64,000 nucleotides of DNA from Prostheceraeus crozeri. Taxonomy: Eukaryota > Platyhelminthes > Polycladida > Euryleptidae. Shown here piece after piece: positions 48,163-59,460 of the stretch (position 1 is the stretch's first letter; each line of letters begins with the position of its first letter). Position numbers and translations under genes: made by a program. The notes beneath the pieces are model-generated. The model saw nothing but the letters and a program-made list of their open reading frames with translations. It had not been told where the DNA came from and ran no database searches. The stretch is from NCBI GenBank assembly GCA_907163375.1, contig CAJQUW010001755.1:1-64000 (forward strand), in the 5' to 3' direction.

Positions 48163-49599
48163 TTAAGTCAAGTCCAAGAAGTCAACATAAAAATAGTGAA
48201 TTTATTTCTTTATTACTAAATCATTCACAAACCATTCTTTCAAGTTATCATAATCATTGCTATGATTATTTAGGCTGGAAAGTAGCTTGATCCAATGTCC
48301 ATTAATCAATTCTCGCAAACCAAAGCTGAACAGATGTACTGGCAGCTGCAACTAGTACATTATATCATGATCAGCTGCATTATTGTCTGTACTGCCACGT
48401 CAAAGCGTTTGACGCGAAGCATCGACTTCATGTTAATAACACATAGTTAATGCATTTTTGACATTTATTAATTCGGGAGAGATTTTTCTTTTTTGATTAT
48501 TTGATTATCAGAATACAATGAATCTATTCTAACTACAGAAAACATAATGCATTTTCTCCTGCACTCGATCGTCCTTGACACTCGTCAATCAACAGTCGGA
48601 AAAGTATTTTTAAATTCGGAAAGGTATTTTGAAGAATCCGGAAATTGATCAAACAATAAATCAGCAAATGGCGATGAAAACTAATTTACTTATATGAGTA
48701 ATGCTTCCTTGAAATATAACTGAAGGGCCACTTAACATAAATCTATAATTAGTCCGCTAACATAAGTTTACCAACTTGTTATCGACTGCTCTTACTAAGT
48801 ACATTGGAATAATACAACTTTCGTTGTGTAGATAAAAGTATGTAGATTTTGAATGACATTAATTCTTCACATCAGTTGATTCTGTGATGAACGATAAAAT
48901 TTCAATTATCAATCAAACCCATTCAATGTATCTGTGACAACTCATTTTGTTTAGATAGCCACTATTTTATCATAATAATAGTATTTTTCATTAATTAGTA
49001 ATAATCATGCAAATTTATTAAAATAAGTTGACATCGCGAGCGCTTTTGAGGTCTCTAATCATGCGATGCGGCCGAGTAAAAGTAATATCGCAGTGAAATG
49101 CGCACACAGTTTGACGCAATGAATAAAACTCAAGACACGAAGTGATAGAAAGATAGCGCAAAAAGGATATTGACTGAAAGACTACCACAGCAACACTAAA
49201 CTGTACACAAACTCTTTATGAACACAAAGGTGTGGTGTACGTCTTGCTCTTCTATCCTACACAGCTCTTTCAATGTCACTTCCTTGCGTATTTTTGAAGC
49301 CTTGTATAGTTTGAATCGTGTACGTCTTTTCAAAATATTTTGCATCAAGTCTTTCTACCATCTCTTGCACAAGGCTTGTTTGTGTCAGAATGAATACACA
49401 GTGTGCTGCGTATATGAAATAATGGATTTATGTGACGTCTATACGCACCCGCTTCTTATACATGTATCTAGGTTAGCTTCATTGGACAATGTACATGGAC
49501 AGCATACTATGTTCATCACATGCATAATCAGGTATATGTAGGAGCCTCATCATTGAATATCTAAAGAGAATGACAGCTATTAAGTCAATAGAAGACACC
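48163..49599. other. No supportable gene
   Basis: AT-rich, short frames only (a 107-codon + frame at 49218-49541 is unrecognised). I saw no terminal repeats. Confidence 0.45.
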
Positions 49600-49690
49600 A
49601 ACACCCTTGATTCCCCGACCGCACTCGCCCGACCTAGGAATCGAACCGAAGTCCGCGGTGGAGAGGAGCTCGCACGTTTACGGTTCAAAA
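49600..49690 (-). repeat. tRNA-derived SINE fragment
   Basis: On the minus strand, CTTCGGTTCGATTCCTAGG holds a textbook B box (GGTTCGATTCC) preceded by GTGCGAGCTCCTCTCCACC in A-box-to-anticodon position. The A box itself is incomplete and stems do not form a full cloverleaf, so a SINE piece is more likely than a tRNA gene. Confidence 0.5.
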
Positions 49691-51692
49691 GGAATGCGAG
49701 TGAAGGCAGAAGTCATCTCTAAGTGATATCGACAGCATATTGTCCTATTATTATTGACAGAACGCTACCAGCGTTCATATTGTAGCGAGACATCATATCA
49801 GCTGTCAGCCTCATCATTGTTTGTCTAAATCAAAGAAATCAATATATCGTAACTGATGACTGCATATAAATTTGAATGTAATCCAGGAATATAAATATCT
49901 TGGTAACTGACTGTTGGTTTTTGTCAGCTTCCACTGTGTTGCTACGCTAAATTTTTGTAGGAAAGCTGTGTGCGACTTTTTTTCATGAAGTGTCGTTATT
50001 TTGATTAATCTTTCATATTTACCGCCTCATGAATCTCCTTTCTATCTCACGTATTTTTTATGCATGTGGCGCTGGTGATTTTCCTTGAATAATCTGCTTA
50101 TTCTGTACTGTATAACTTACTGACCACAATGCCTAGGACACACTACACATGCAAAAGGCTTCTCAGAGCAGTTTGAAGTTAAGCCTAGGATAACACAGAA
50201 ATATAAAAAAAGAGACTGCACAAAATACGTTATGCAACACCGACAGTTTAGGGCATTTCGCAATTAAGGAAGAAATCACTAGTCTCGAAGAGGCTCCACT
50301 AGAACTGAACGCCTATTATCAACAGAGTGCAGAAGCACTTGACGACGTCATTTCTCAAGCAAAAGAGCAGGCTTTAATATATGCGTGCATTGAAATCAGC
50401 ATCTCAAAAATTGCCAAAATTGAAGCAGCCCGACCTCATGAAATTTAAAACCGTCGCGCACTGATATAATTCATTGATGTCAAATTGAAAACATAACTTT
50501 AGCCGTTGTAATGTGAATGAAATATGTGACTGCATCGTTGACATATCAGTCGCCTCAAGTGTAGAGAATTAATTTCAAATTAATATTGCATTTAGTCCAT
50601 TGAGTGTACTTTCTTCTGCAAAGCACTTCATCAGATTAAACATTCCTATTGTGAAAACGCATCGATCTTTGAAGAGTGGGATTCTCAGTCTGAGGAGCCC
50701 CGAGGGGGTGATCAGATATTTGCACAAACATGTGTTAGAACATCGGCCGGTAACGCTACATGTGTTTAAGACGTCAAAGTTCTGAGAATTTGACGATGCT
50801 GGTATGCGGTCAATAGCAGCTCTCTAAGCTACATTGTCAGTACCAAACTATTTAAACACTTTGGTCAGTACGAAGGTCAGTACGAATTTCATAATAACAC
50901 TGCCCGCTCAATTTTCACTCTCAAGAGAAGAAATATCAGCAATTTCGCGATTATGTGGTAAAACTTTTGTCACAGTATCGACTTCTCTTTTGTTCTCTCA
51001 GGGTTCGAGACCCGAAGGCAATCGCGGCAAATTTTAATTGGCCTCGACAGACTAATATAATACTGTGCATGTACAATTTGAGAGGAACGAGAAAGAACGG
51101 ACGGACAACAACACCTCCGTGACACAAGGCGACTTTGCTTTCGACTGACAATATTCTTCGGCGATGGAAGCTTCTCTTCATAACACACAAGTTCAGACGG
51201 TGTCATTTCATTCTTTATTATTTTAATTTATTTCAATTTGAGATAATGCTAGATCATTGTTGAAAAACTATATGATTTTATGAGGTGTTGAATAAAATTT
51301 AATGGTACATGTGTCTTGCTATTCCTTAAATCAACTCTGGACGCGCTACCTTTTGTAATTTATAAAATTCTGAATAAACAATATAATTTGATTCATCATT
51401 TGTCCTAGGCATTGTGGTTAACAAGAAATATTGAACTTACTGGTATATTCATCTGGTAAGGACGAGTTATCTCTCCTTTAGGCTATTGATTAAAAAGTCA
51501 GCAATTTGAAGAATTCCATGTTCAGCTCACATTCCTATATTCTATAATGCTGAGAAAGCCACTGAGGAGTATTTTTTCATGAACACAACTGTGCTTGATA
51601 CTCTTATAATAACAATATTTGTCTATCGTGTGATATGGATTGAAGATTGATTATATGAAACATTATGATGAAAACATGGCCTGTACCGTTAG
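49691..51692. other. Mostly unassigned intronic sequence
   Basis: Apart from the open frame at 50194-50448 I see nothing to name. Minus-strand frames at 50951-51206 have no motif. No terminal repeats noticed. Confidence 0.4.
50194..50448 (+). CDS. Unrecognised 85-codon frame without start codon
   Basis: The stretch IKEEITSLEEAPLELNAYYQ... ending IAKIEAARPHEI and a TAA at 50448 has the charged, helical, low-Ser/Ile-run composition of a real protein, unlike the usual AT-rich chance frames here. The frame has no ATG. An AG at 50250 could be an acceptor, but its pyrimidine tract is weak. It may be a terminal exon or a remnant of a gene or transposon. Confidence 0.25.
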   Translation, partial: HRNIKKETAQNTLCNTDSLGHFAIKEEITSLEEAPLELNAYYQQSAEALDDVISQAKEQALIYACIEISISKIAKIEAARPHEI

Positions 51693-51950
51693 TTGGGGTA
51701 TGGACCGACAAATTGGCTTCCTCGTTCCAGTGATCTCAGCTCATGCGACAATGCATTATGGGGTTTGCTGAAGCCGAAGATCATAATGAAACGCCCGGAA
51801 ACTGTTGCAGACCTCAAACAGGTAGTCGTAGAAGAGTTCAAAGCTTTCGACGACAGACGAGTCTCGGAAAGAATTCACGAGCGATCGTTCAGGAGGATGC
51901 ACTTGTGCATCGAACATGACGGTTATCAAGTTGAACCTTTTGATCAATAA
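51693..51950 (+). pseudogene. Mariner-like transposase C-terminal fragment
   Basis: PTNWLPRSSDLSSCDNALWG corresponds to the family's PxxWPPRSPDLTPxDFFLWG with the third catalytic Asp. RPETVADLKQVVVEEF and MHLCIEHDGYQVEPF are the usual C-terminal helix and end. No frame shift is seen in this 86-codon piece, but the first two-thirds of the protein and the TIRs are absent. Confidence 0.75.
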
Positions 51951-52591
51951 AGGAAGCATAGTTGATTAAGATGAACATATCTTATCCGCATTCACGACAA
52001 TTAAATTAGTATAAAAATATTAATTAATATTGATTAATAATAAAGAAAATAAGCTGAAATTGATTGATTCGTGTCGCGTGATAGTAGAGCGTCGAGTTGA
52101 ATGCTCTTCGGTGTGCGCTTCGCAACCGGTACACGATCAATGCTGACAAGCGGCTCACACAGCAAGACGTTTCAGTTACCGCTATGATGCCCGAACAAAT
52201 AGGCCTACTTCGCCACCGGGTTACAGGAAGCACAGGAAAATTGGAATTCGGTGTCAATGAATGGTAATAAAGAAATTCAAAGTTAATAGTAATGAATGGG
52301 AACTCCTAGTTATTTCAAAGATATAACTCTGATTGCTTTTCGAAAATTTTCTTCCTCTAAAATGTCTTGGCGGTTTTGCCTAAAATGTGGAGATTAAATT
52401 GATTCGCTATTTTGATCCGGGAAAAATATTTTTTTTGCAATCGAAGCATGAACCTTTTCAAACTTTGTTTTTCTAGGTATAGCAACAATGATAAGAACCT
52501 CAAAAAATTAGCTTGTGGGACATCAAATGCCGTTGAAAAAAAGATTTTTTAAAATCATAATCGCTTGGATATTTCATAGATGTCCAAAACA

Positions 52592-52626
52592 GCACTGATA
52601 ATAATAATAATAATAAAAAAATAAAG
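52592..52626. repeat. (AAT)n microsatellite
   Basis: Seven or so AAT/ATA units and an A-rich run directly before the LINE frame at 52627. Confidence 0.85.
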
Positions 52627-53657
52627 ATGATAAATATGTACAAAGGCTTACATCCAAGATCTGATGTCGACCGCCTATATCTACCCCGAAGATTGGATGG
52701 TAGAGGACTTAAGACCATCCGCGACGTGCTTGAGGATGAAGACAAGAGCTTCAACCAATACATCTGGAATAACACTAATGATCCACTGCTGGCGGTGGTG
52801 AAAGCAGATGACGTGTATAGGCGAAAACCTGAAAGATTCCAGGAATGGAAAACAAAGAAAATTGAGATTCGACAAAGGACTTGGCATGAGAAACCTCTAC
52901 ATGGACAGTATCCGAGGCAGACCAAAAATGTGACGACGAAAGATACTCAGTACAGATGGCTCAAAGAGGTGAAGCTAAAAATTGAAACAGAAGCACTGCT
53001 AACAGCCGCACAAGATCAGGCCCTAAACACAAAAGCACACAAAACATGCATCACGAAAACAAGTACTGATCCCAAATGCTGACTATGCAAAGCAGGAGAT
53101 GAAACGGTTTCTCATATCCTAACCGGTTGCTCGAAACTAGCAGGAACGGAGTATCTTCGCAGACACAATGACGTTGCTAGATCGATTCACAGAGCAATTT
53201 GCAAGGAGAAAGGAATCAGAGTTGAGAAATAATATTGGAAACATGAGCCTGAAACAGTGATAGAGACAAACAACACACTAAGATCCTGTGGGACTTCGAG
53301 ATACTCAAGGATCACCACATTCAAGCAAGAAGACCGGACATCATAGTGGTAGATAAGACCCAGAAGAAGACGCTCATTATAGACATGGCAGTTCCTGATG
53401 ACCGAAATATACAAGAGAAGGAGAAAGAAAAGATTACAAAGTTCTATGATCTGAAGTTAGAAATAAAGAAGCGGTGGAACACAGATGCCAAAGTCGTGCC
53501 GATAATCGTCGGCTCATTAGGTGCCCATACACCAAGGTTGAAGACATATCTAGACATGATCCCCGGTAACCACCACATACCAGACTTGTTAAAATCAGCA
53601 CTCCTTGGTAGTGCCCATATATTACGTCGCACCCTTGATCTCCCTGAGGCTTGGTAA
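52627..53657 (+). pseudogene. 3' half of a LINE with restriction-like endonuclease
   Basis: The frame begins MYKGLHPRSDVDRLYLPRR, the thumb segment that follows RT in site-specific-type LINEs. Then come KPLHGQYPRQT and QYRWLKEVKLKIETEALL. A zinc knuckle follows: C-x2-C (with a TGA in it, at ~53081), H in ETVSHILTGC, then EYLRRHNDVARSIH. Next is the endonuclease core RRPD at ~53330, then IIDMAVPDD with the second Asp, KEKEKITKF, and a C-terminus IPIIVGSLGAHTPRLKTYL ending at 53657. RPD...D plus an upstream CCHC knuckle is the arrangement of R2/NeSL-like LINEs, not of APE LINEs. Two in-frame stops and at least one shift are seen. The RT catalytic part is missing (5' truncation). Confidence 0.8.
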
Positions 53658-53848
53658 GTCTCCGAGAACATGGGTTCATACCGATCTGAATGTATGAGAT
53701 CGTGATAAGAAAAATAGACGTTTATTTTCATTAGGCCTCAATAATGAGAATCGTGAGGCTAACATGTATAAATCACAAACTTTCGAATCAAGAAAAAAAG
53801 GCATAACTAACAAGAAAAACTATCAACATAAAATACAAAGAAAAATGG

Positions 53849-56435
53849 TCACGTCTTGCTTTGATTGAAAAATCCAAAATTGTGTAGACGAATTGTTGAC
53901 GGAAGGAAAGACCTTTCTCTTAAGGCTGACAGGCATTCCGGCATACGCAGTTTCCCTGAATACCTCAAAGTGTCTGGAGCAATATGGTGCAAAGGATGTG
54001 ATTCATCACTTAATAGTTTCACAAAAAGGTCCATTGCGATCACAACACGACGATATGATAAGGGAACAAAATTATCACACAAACAGCTAGATGAGCCACA
54101 AATAATGTGATGCGATCTGTTTTGCACTCTCTCCAAGATATCACTGTTTGTCTTGTTCAAACCCACGAAAAGTGGTGCGCTATATTCAATTATGCTCCTC
54201 AAACAGTTCATACATATCGATATCATATCCTCCTTAGACAAAAATGGCCTTAGTTGTCTTAAAAACACAAGCGAGAAGAGGCTTTCTTGTATATTACTGA
54301 CACATGATTGTCCCAATTGAATTTAGAATCCAATGTGATGCCAAGAAATTTGAAATAATCAACTGCACAAACTCCTGCTAACATAAAAGAAGAAAAGTCC
54401 AACCTAATGGGATTCTGTAGAGATACAAACATCTGTTTGCACTTTTCTCTTTTGAGAACCATGCCATTTTTATAAATCCAGTCGTTAACATACCGTAATG
54501 CTTCATGAAGAGGGCCATATGAATTATTTTTAGATAATTTGCCAACCAACAGAACATCATCAGCGTACTTGATCATATTTACATCCAATGACTCAGGTAA
54601 AATTAAATCGGCCATGAAGTATCCAAAAATAAGAGGCCCGAAACATGATCCCTGAGGGACGCCACTGCTCACTTCAACAAGGTCTGTGACTTGGCCCTTC
54701 CAACGCACTCTCTGTAATCGGGATTTCAGGTAGTTATTCGTGAAAGCCAGTATAAAGTTTTCAAAATTGTCTCTTGCCATCTTGCGAATTACATGGCCAT
54801 GTGAGACCCTGTCGAAGCCTTTTGCCAAGTCCACAGAAAAAATGTGATAGGCTGATATATCTCTATACTGCAAAGATTCCGTTACTTAATTCTCCATATC
54901 TATCAGGGCACAAGTTGTAGAGCTTCCTTTGCGGTATCCATATTGCTTATTATCAAACTTTGATAGAAATGATTGTCCAATGTATTTGATGAGTTCGCGC
55001 TCAAACAGCCGCTCTGGAAGTGGCAAAAGAGAAATTGGGCGAACTTCACTTAATTTGGCCGGGGAGCTTTTTGGGATTGGAATGACATCAGCAATTTTCC
55101 ACAACTGTGGCAAGTCTGCTTTCTCGAGACACTTGTTAAAAATGATTGTCAGAGGATCTGCAACAACAATAGCCAACTTTTGCCAGAGAACACTTGGAAT
55201 ATGATCAGAACCACATGAAAGGGAAGGCTTGATGTTTCCCAAAGTTCGAAAACCCGATGCTGGGCGAACGTAAAAGGAATTTCGTAGGATTGGTTACTAA
55301 CATCATCAAAATCATGTTGATGCTTGGTGAAATGCTTGGCAAATTGAGCATTTAGATTATTCAGAGTGACCATTAAAGGTGTATTCGATGAGCACGCCGT
55401 TATCCAGTCACTTTTACCGGTAAAGTTATTGGTCACAATTTTGTAGACGTCCCAAATTGATCGTTTTTCAGACATGCTGCAGCCCCATTGCTTCTTTGCT
55501 GAATAAATAGCAGATTTTACCTTGCATTTAAAATGTTCGTATAACAACCAATCCTTCTTGCGATAAGCCTCGTATCGTTTATTGATCAAAACTTTTACAA
55601 CCTTGGTGATCCATGGCTTATCATTTCTAGTAATCCTGATATAATCACATGGGATCATTTTCATTCCATTATTCATGAACGAATAAAACACTTCACATTG
55701 ACTGTCAAGGTCCAAATCTCGAAACTGAGCACACCAGTCAATGTCGGATAGATATGCTATGACTTTAGCAATGTTAGATTCATGCAGATCTAAAACTTGA
55801 GTGTAAGGCAAGATGTCAGAGAAGTTCGTCTTCGGCTTCACATGCATGACATTGTGATCACCTGAACCCAAGGGTGGCAATATTATTGGCTGACAGCACA
55901 AAGACACAAAGTCAGATGGAATCAAAATTAAATCAAGTACCGTGTTATAGCGTGTGTTTTCAGATATTTTGTTTTCCAAATCAAAGGCTTCCTTAAAAGA
56001 ACAGTCAACACGATTGAAGTCTCCAATTACATAAACAGAATAACCAGTGAATTTGATGAGGTACTTATCAACAGTGGTTGTAACTGAATCACACAAAATA
56101 GTTGCAGTATTGGTGTTCAATTTGGCTCCATGCGGGAAATAAATCAATACAAGTAAGCACTTGAAACTTTTATGTGATATTCTTAATAAAACAAATTCCA
56201 TATCGGGAGACTCAGCGAAATAATACAATAATTCACACGAGAATAACGTTTTAATGTAGCAGAGTAATCCACCTCCTTTCTTTTTGAATGTCCGATCACC
56301 ACGAAGTACGTTGTATCCAGAAAAAGACACCATCTGATCAGGAACTGCACTGCTCAACCACGTCTCAGTGACACAAATGATGTCAGGACTCAATTTCGAA
56401 ATGAGAACATAGATTTCGTCTAATTTATTCATCAT
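53849..56435 (-). pseudogene. LINE ORF2: APE endonuclease and reverse transcriptase
   Basis: The endonuclease (56435 to ~55700) has IICVTETWL, VYVIGDFNRVDCSF, and LGSGDHNVMHV with the final catalytic His. A linker with NDKPWITK and RYEAYRKKDW leads to the RT: SLSCGSDHIPS, IPIPKS, EVRPISLLP, YGYRKGSSTTCAL, FSVDLAKGFDRVSH, SSGVPQGSCFGPLI and the catalytic KYADDVLLVG. Thumb motif FLGITLDSKF and C-terminal VQNRSHHIICG follow. Only three breaks are seen: a shift near 55265, an in-frame TAA at ~54886 and a shift near 54268. About 860 residues in total, normal for CR1/L2. The catalytic residues are all present. Confidence 0.9.
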
Positions 56436-56477
56436 GGATCTGGCATTAAAATAACAAATGGAAGGAATACAATTTTG

Positions 56478-57219
56478 TCATGCTGACAGGTTTGCATTCC
56501 TTTGGATAATCTCACCGCGACGTATAACCACATTTTCTTTTCTCTGTTTTAACTCAGAGGTCAGTCGTTTGCGCTCTTCCATTTGAAGTCTTGTCAAATC
56601 TGGACGTATATATATATTCCTTTTGTGCTGGTAGAGACATTCAACTGTCTTGCGTTTCTCAAGCATTTGATTTTATCTTCGTGTGATCTGAATCTTAGAC
56701 GAATTGGCCGTGGCTTGCTATTATTCAATTTCGGTCGACCGATTCGATTTGAAGACTCAACAGCACTGACATCCGTACCAACAACTCTCAAAATGTGATC
56801 AATAGCCTCCTCGTCATCTACCTCGGAATTAGATGCTTCTGGCGCACCAAAGACAATTATATTGTTCTTCTTTTCAACCTTTCCTTCATGCTCACTCAAT
56901 GCTGACGTCACAATCTTACGGCAGTCATCTGAGAATTTAGCTGCTTTCGTAAAAGCATCAGCTCATCTTCAATAACCGCAAAACGTTCAAAAATAGAGCA
57001 TAGATTTATAACTTTGAAATCGTTGCAAAAGTAAGATAAGTTGTCCACCATTTGCATACTCTTTCCCAAAGAAGCCGAGATATTGGAACATTCTTTATTG
57101 CAATGGTAAGTCTTCTGGCAGCCTTTGCACGTGATGACGTCACCATCAATTGGTAAATCACATGAAAAGCACATAGCTAAAAGCTTCGAAGTGTCACTGG
57201 CTTTGCGAGAATTAACCAT
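56478..57219 (-). pseudogene. LINE ORF1 with PHD-type zinc finger
   Basis: Starts MVNSRKASDTSKLLAM. A PHD finger follows: CFSC, CKGC, YHCNKEC, and YFC later (residues ~17-68). Then comes a short coiled stretch (ELMLLRKQLNSQ) and an RRM-like nucleic-acid-binding part with NNIIVFG and RPRPIRLRF-like residues. A basic C-terminal domain (RPDLTRLQMEERKRLTSELK) ends at 56478. PHD plus RRM-like domains are typical of CR1/L2-group ORF1 proteins that bind the element RNA. The frame changes twice, at ~56910 and ~56600. Confidence 0.8.
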
Positions 57220-57320
57220 GTTTGTTTCTCGAGGAATAAATAGTAATCACAGCGTAGAAGTGCAAAAAACTAAATTGAAGAATTGTCGAATATCCTTACA
57301 ACATCAGAGAACATAAACTT

Positions 57321-58462
57321 CACCAAGGGATAGATGAGATCAAGAGGATGAATTTGATACCAAAAATGAGGGGCCGAAAACGACGTAGCACAATAGTAGA
57401 CACTAAAACCAAAAATCAATCACTGGTCTGCAGCGAGAGAGACGTGATACAACCTGTCTTCACGAGCGATAGAGATTTAAGTTTAATGGACTAGAAACAT
57501 TTAGTGGCAGTGATGTTTATTGATAAATTAAAAACATGCGATACAAGTTATTGAAAGTTGGAATGGTACAAATACACAAATATCATTTATCATAAAAGAA
57601 ATTTACCATATACTCATTGTCAATAGTTTGTAGTATTGACTGCTTGTGTAATAAAAGGGAAAAAGAAACATGATCTAACGGCTGCGCGAGTGTAAAAAGA
57701 TTGGTACTTTTTCGTGCATGCTAATGTGGTCGGAGTCATTGGGAAAAGAATATGTGAAGAACTGCCACAAGCTTGTTGATAAGGATAATCTTCTCGTCGC
57801 TAAAGAGTCTGGAATGCATTGACATGAGCGATTGTCATCGCCAAAGAGTATGAATCTATGCGCCGTCTTATCTATCCTCTCCAGTTGTTGGGAATGCTTT
57901 TTATTAATACCACAAAAGCAAGGACATATATTTGAACGGATTCATATTAAGATAATTGATCATAATATTGACCCTATTCAGCAAATAGAAATGTTGTATG
58001 GAATCAAAAATGTAACTCAATGCAGTGACCCTATTCACCCAAAGCATGGTGTGACTAGGGTCACTAGGAAAATGCTAATTAATAATAAAATATAAAAGCC
58101 AGCTGCTGATTCATTGCATAGGCAAATGGCCACCATGTGTGGTCATCTACCTGGCCTGATTACAAAATCATAGCACTAAATTCGAGAGCAGGGGCCTATA
58201 AATTGACTCTATACACCCAAACTTACGCTACTTTAGAATTCAGAATAAGGAAATAAAAGATACTGTTTCTCTTCAGTTAGGTCTCTTTAGAGTTTAAGCG
58301 CCTAATTTATAATTCTCAAGCGTGAAATAATCGGTTTACGGCTTCATACATACAGAAATACAAATGCTGTCTCATACGATTTTTCTCTCAATTCAGTTCG
58401 AGTCATTGTTCAATGATACTTTGATGGCACAGCTTTCATAGAGGGCTGCAAGTGTGTCAGTT
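57321..58462. other. No supportable gene
   Basis: The part next to 57320 may be the LINE's 5' UTR. An 87-codon + frame at 57832-58095 has no motif. Otherwise AT-rich intronic sequence. Confidence 0.4.
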
Positions 58463-58735
58463 TCAAGCGCAAGTCCCCTTCACCGCATTGAGATTGCTTC
58501 GTTTTGATAAAAGAATATCAGCAAATGTGCTGCAGCCGCATTCCACTGGGTAAGATTTAGGAAAGGGAGGAGCCGCTTCCTGGCTACAGCAGCCAGGTTT
58601 GGTTACTGCTCCGATGTTGGTTGCACCACATAAGTTGTCTTTCTGATAAAGAGGACTTGAGCAGCAGTGTAAATCCACAACTTCATCTCTCTCAGCCGCT
58701 GTTCTGTTTTCCAAGGAACTTGAAATCTGTGATCA
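58463..58735 (-). CDS. Possible Cys-rich terminal exon
   Basis: Reading minus, an AG at ~58736 (TGATCACAG) could be an acceptor. The frame then reads SLENRTAAERDEVVDLHCC and continues with CC, C, CC, C-x-C and C to ...VKGTCA and a stop at 58463. The even Cys spacing suggests an extracellular disulfide-bonded domain. No family is recognised and no partner exon is identified. It lies inside the large MFSD4-like intron on the same strand, so it could also be a chance frame. Confidence 0.25.
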
Positions 58736-59093
58736 ACGTCAGAAAATGACTTTAGGACAAAATCTGACATAGATTGCGATTGACTAAGATGATGATAGAA
58801 ACTGGTAAAATTGCGCCTCGCAACTTCATTCCTCCACATGAAGTTTCTCTACGAAACCAAGCACTTTTGCCTTCACTTTAGTAAGTATTTTACCATAACA
58901 CTTGAGTTGGTAATTCAGGCTACTTAATTTGCCAAAAGTGTCTGTCTATGAGGTGATGTATCATACACTTTTAGAAACTGTCACTACAGCTATTTGTCAC
59001 ATGTCTATCATTTGTATGCATGTGATTCGTTATTTCAGGCTCCCTGAGATCTGCACATTATCAAGGACATCGCGTCAGAGATAAAAACAAAAA

Positions 59094-59230
59094 TGTTTCC
59101 TTTTCTTACGTTGGTCTGCGCCTTTATCTTTGGTCTGTGCGAATCAGTTGGGGTATTGTCTGCAGTGTGCGAGCTCCCTGAAGTAGAATTGGTGGGGTAT
59201 GATTACTCAATAATGTCAATAATGAAGTCA
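59094..59230 (+). CDS. Possible first coding exon with signal peptide
   Basis: After AAAAATG the frame reads MFPFLTLVCAFIFGLCESVG, a typical signal peptide with a cleavage-like Ala/Ser region after it, then CELPEVELVGYDYS, slightly like the start of a PAN/apple domain. Downstream the same frame runs into the GC-rich CGGGTC repeat and loses protein character, so a donor is expected near 59215-59235, but I cannot fix it. No second exon is found. Tentative. Confidence 0.3.
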
Positions 59231-59264
59231 ATCAATCTTATAGCCTGCATTGCAGGGTTAAATA

Positions 59265-59335
59265 CTGGTTGGACGGGTCGGCGGGTCCGTCCAGGTCCTA
59301 CGGGTCTAGCGCTCCGGGTTAATAGACCCGGACTG
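59265..59335. repeat. GC-rich CGGGTC-motif cluster
   Basis: CGGGTC or GGGTC occurs at least five times within 70 bp, the last in inverted form (ACCCG), as in GGACGGGTCGGCGGGTCCG. The local GC content is far above the surroundings. Confidence 0.7.
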
Positions 59336-59460
59336 AAAATTTTCTAGTCTGTCGCTTTTTTTGGCTCTAATATTAAATGGCCGCTGGCACTTGTAAAATT
59401 ATTGTAAATTGTTATAAAGAATCATTACCTAATTATAATTAATTCAAACATGATAAATAC

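Larger units (their letters stand above)
53690..57320 (-). mobile_element. Nearly full-length APE-type LINE (CR1/L2-like) with PHD-finger ORF1
   Basis: Both ORFs of one LINE in correct order on the minus strand. ORF1 spans 57219-56478 and ORF2 56435-53849, separated by ~40 bp. The 5' limit (~57320 or a little beyond) and 3' limit (~53690) are estimates. The region 53690-53848 is probably 3' UTR. I see no poly(A). It lies tail to tail with the LINE fragment at 52627-53657. Confidence 0.85.
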
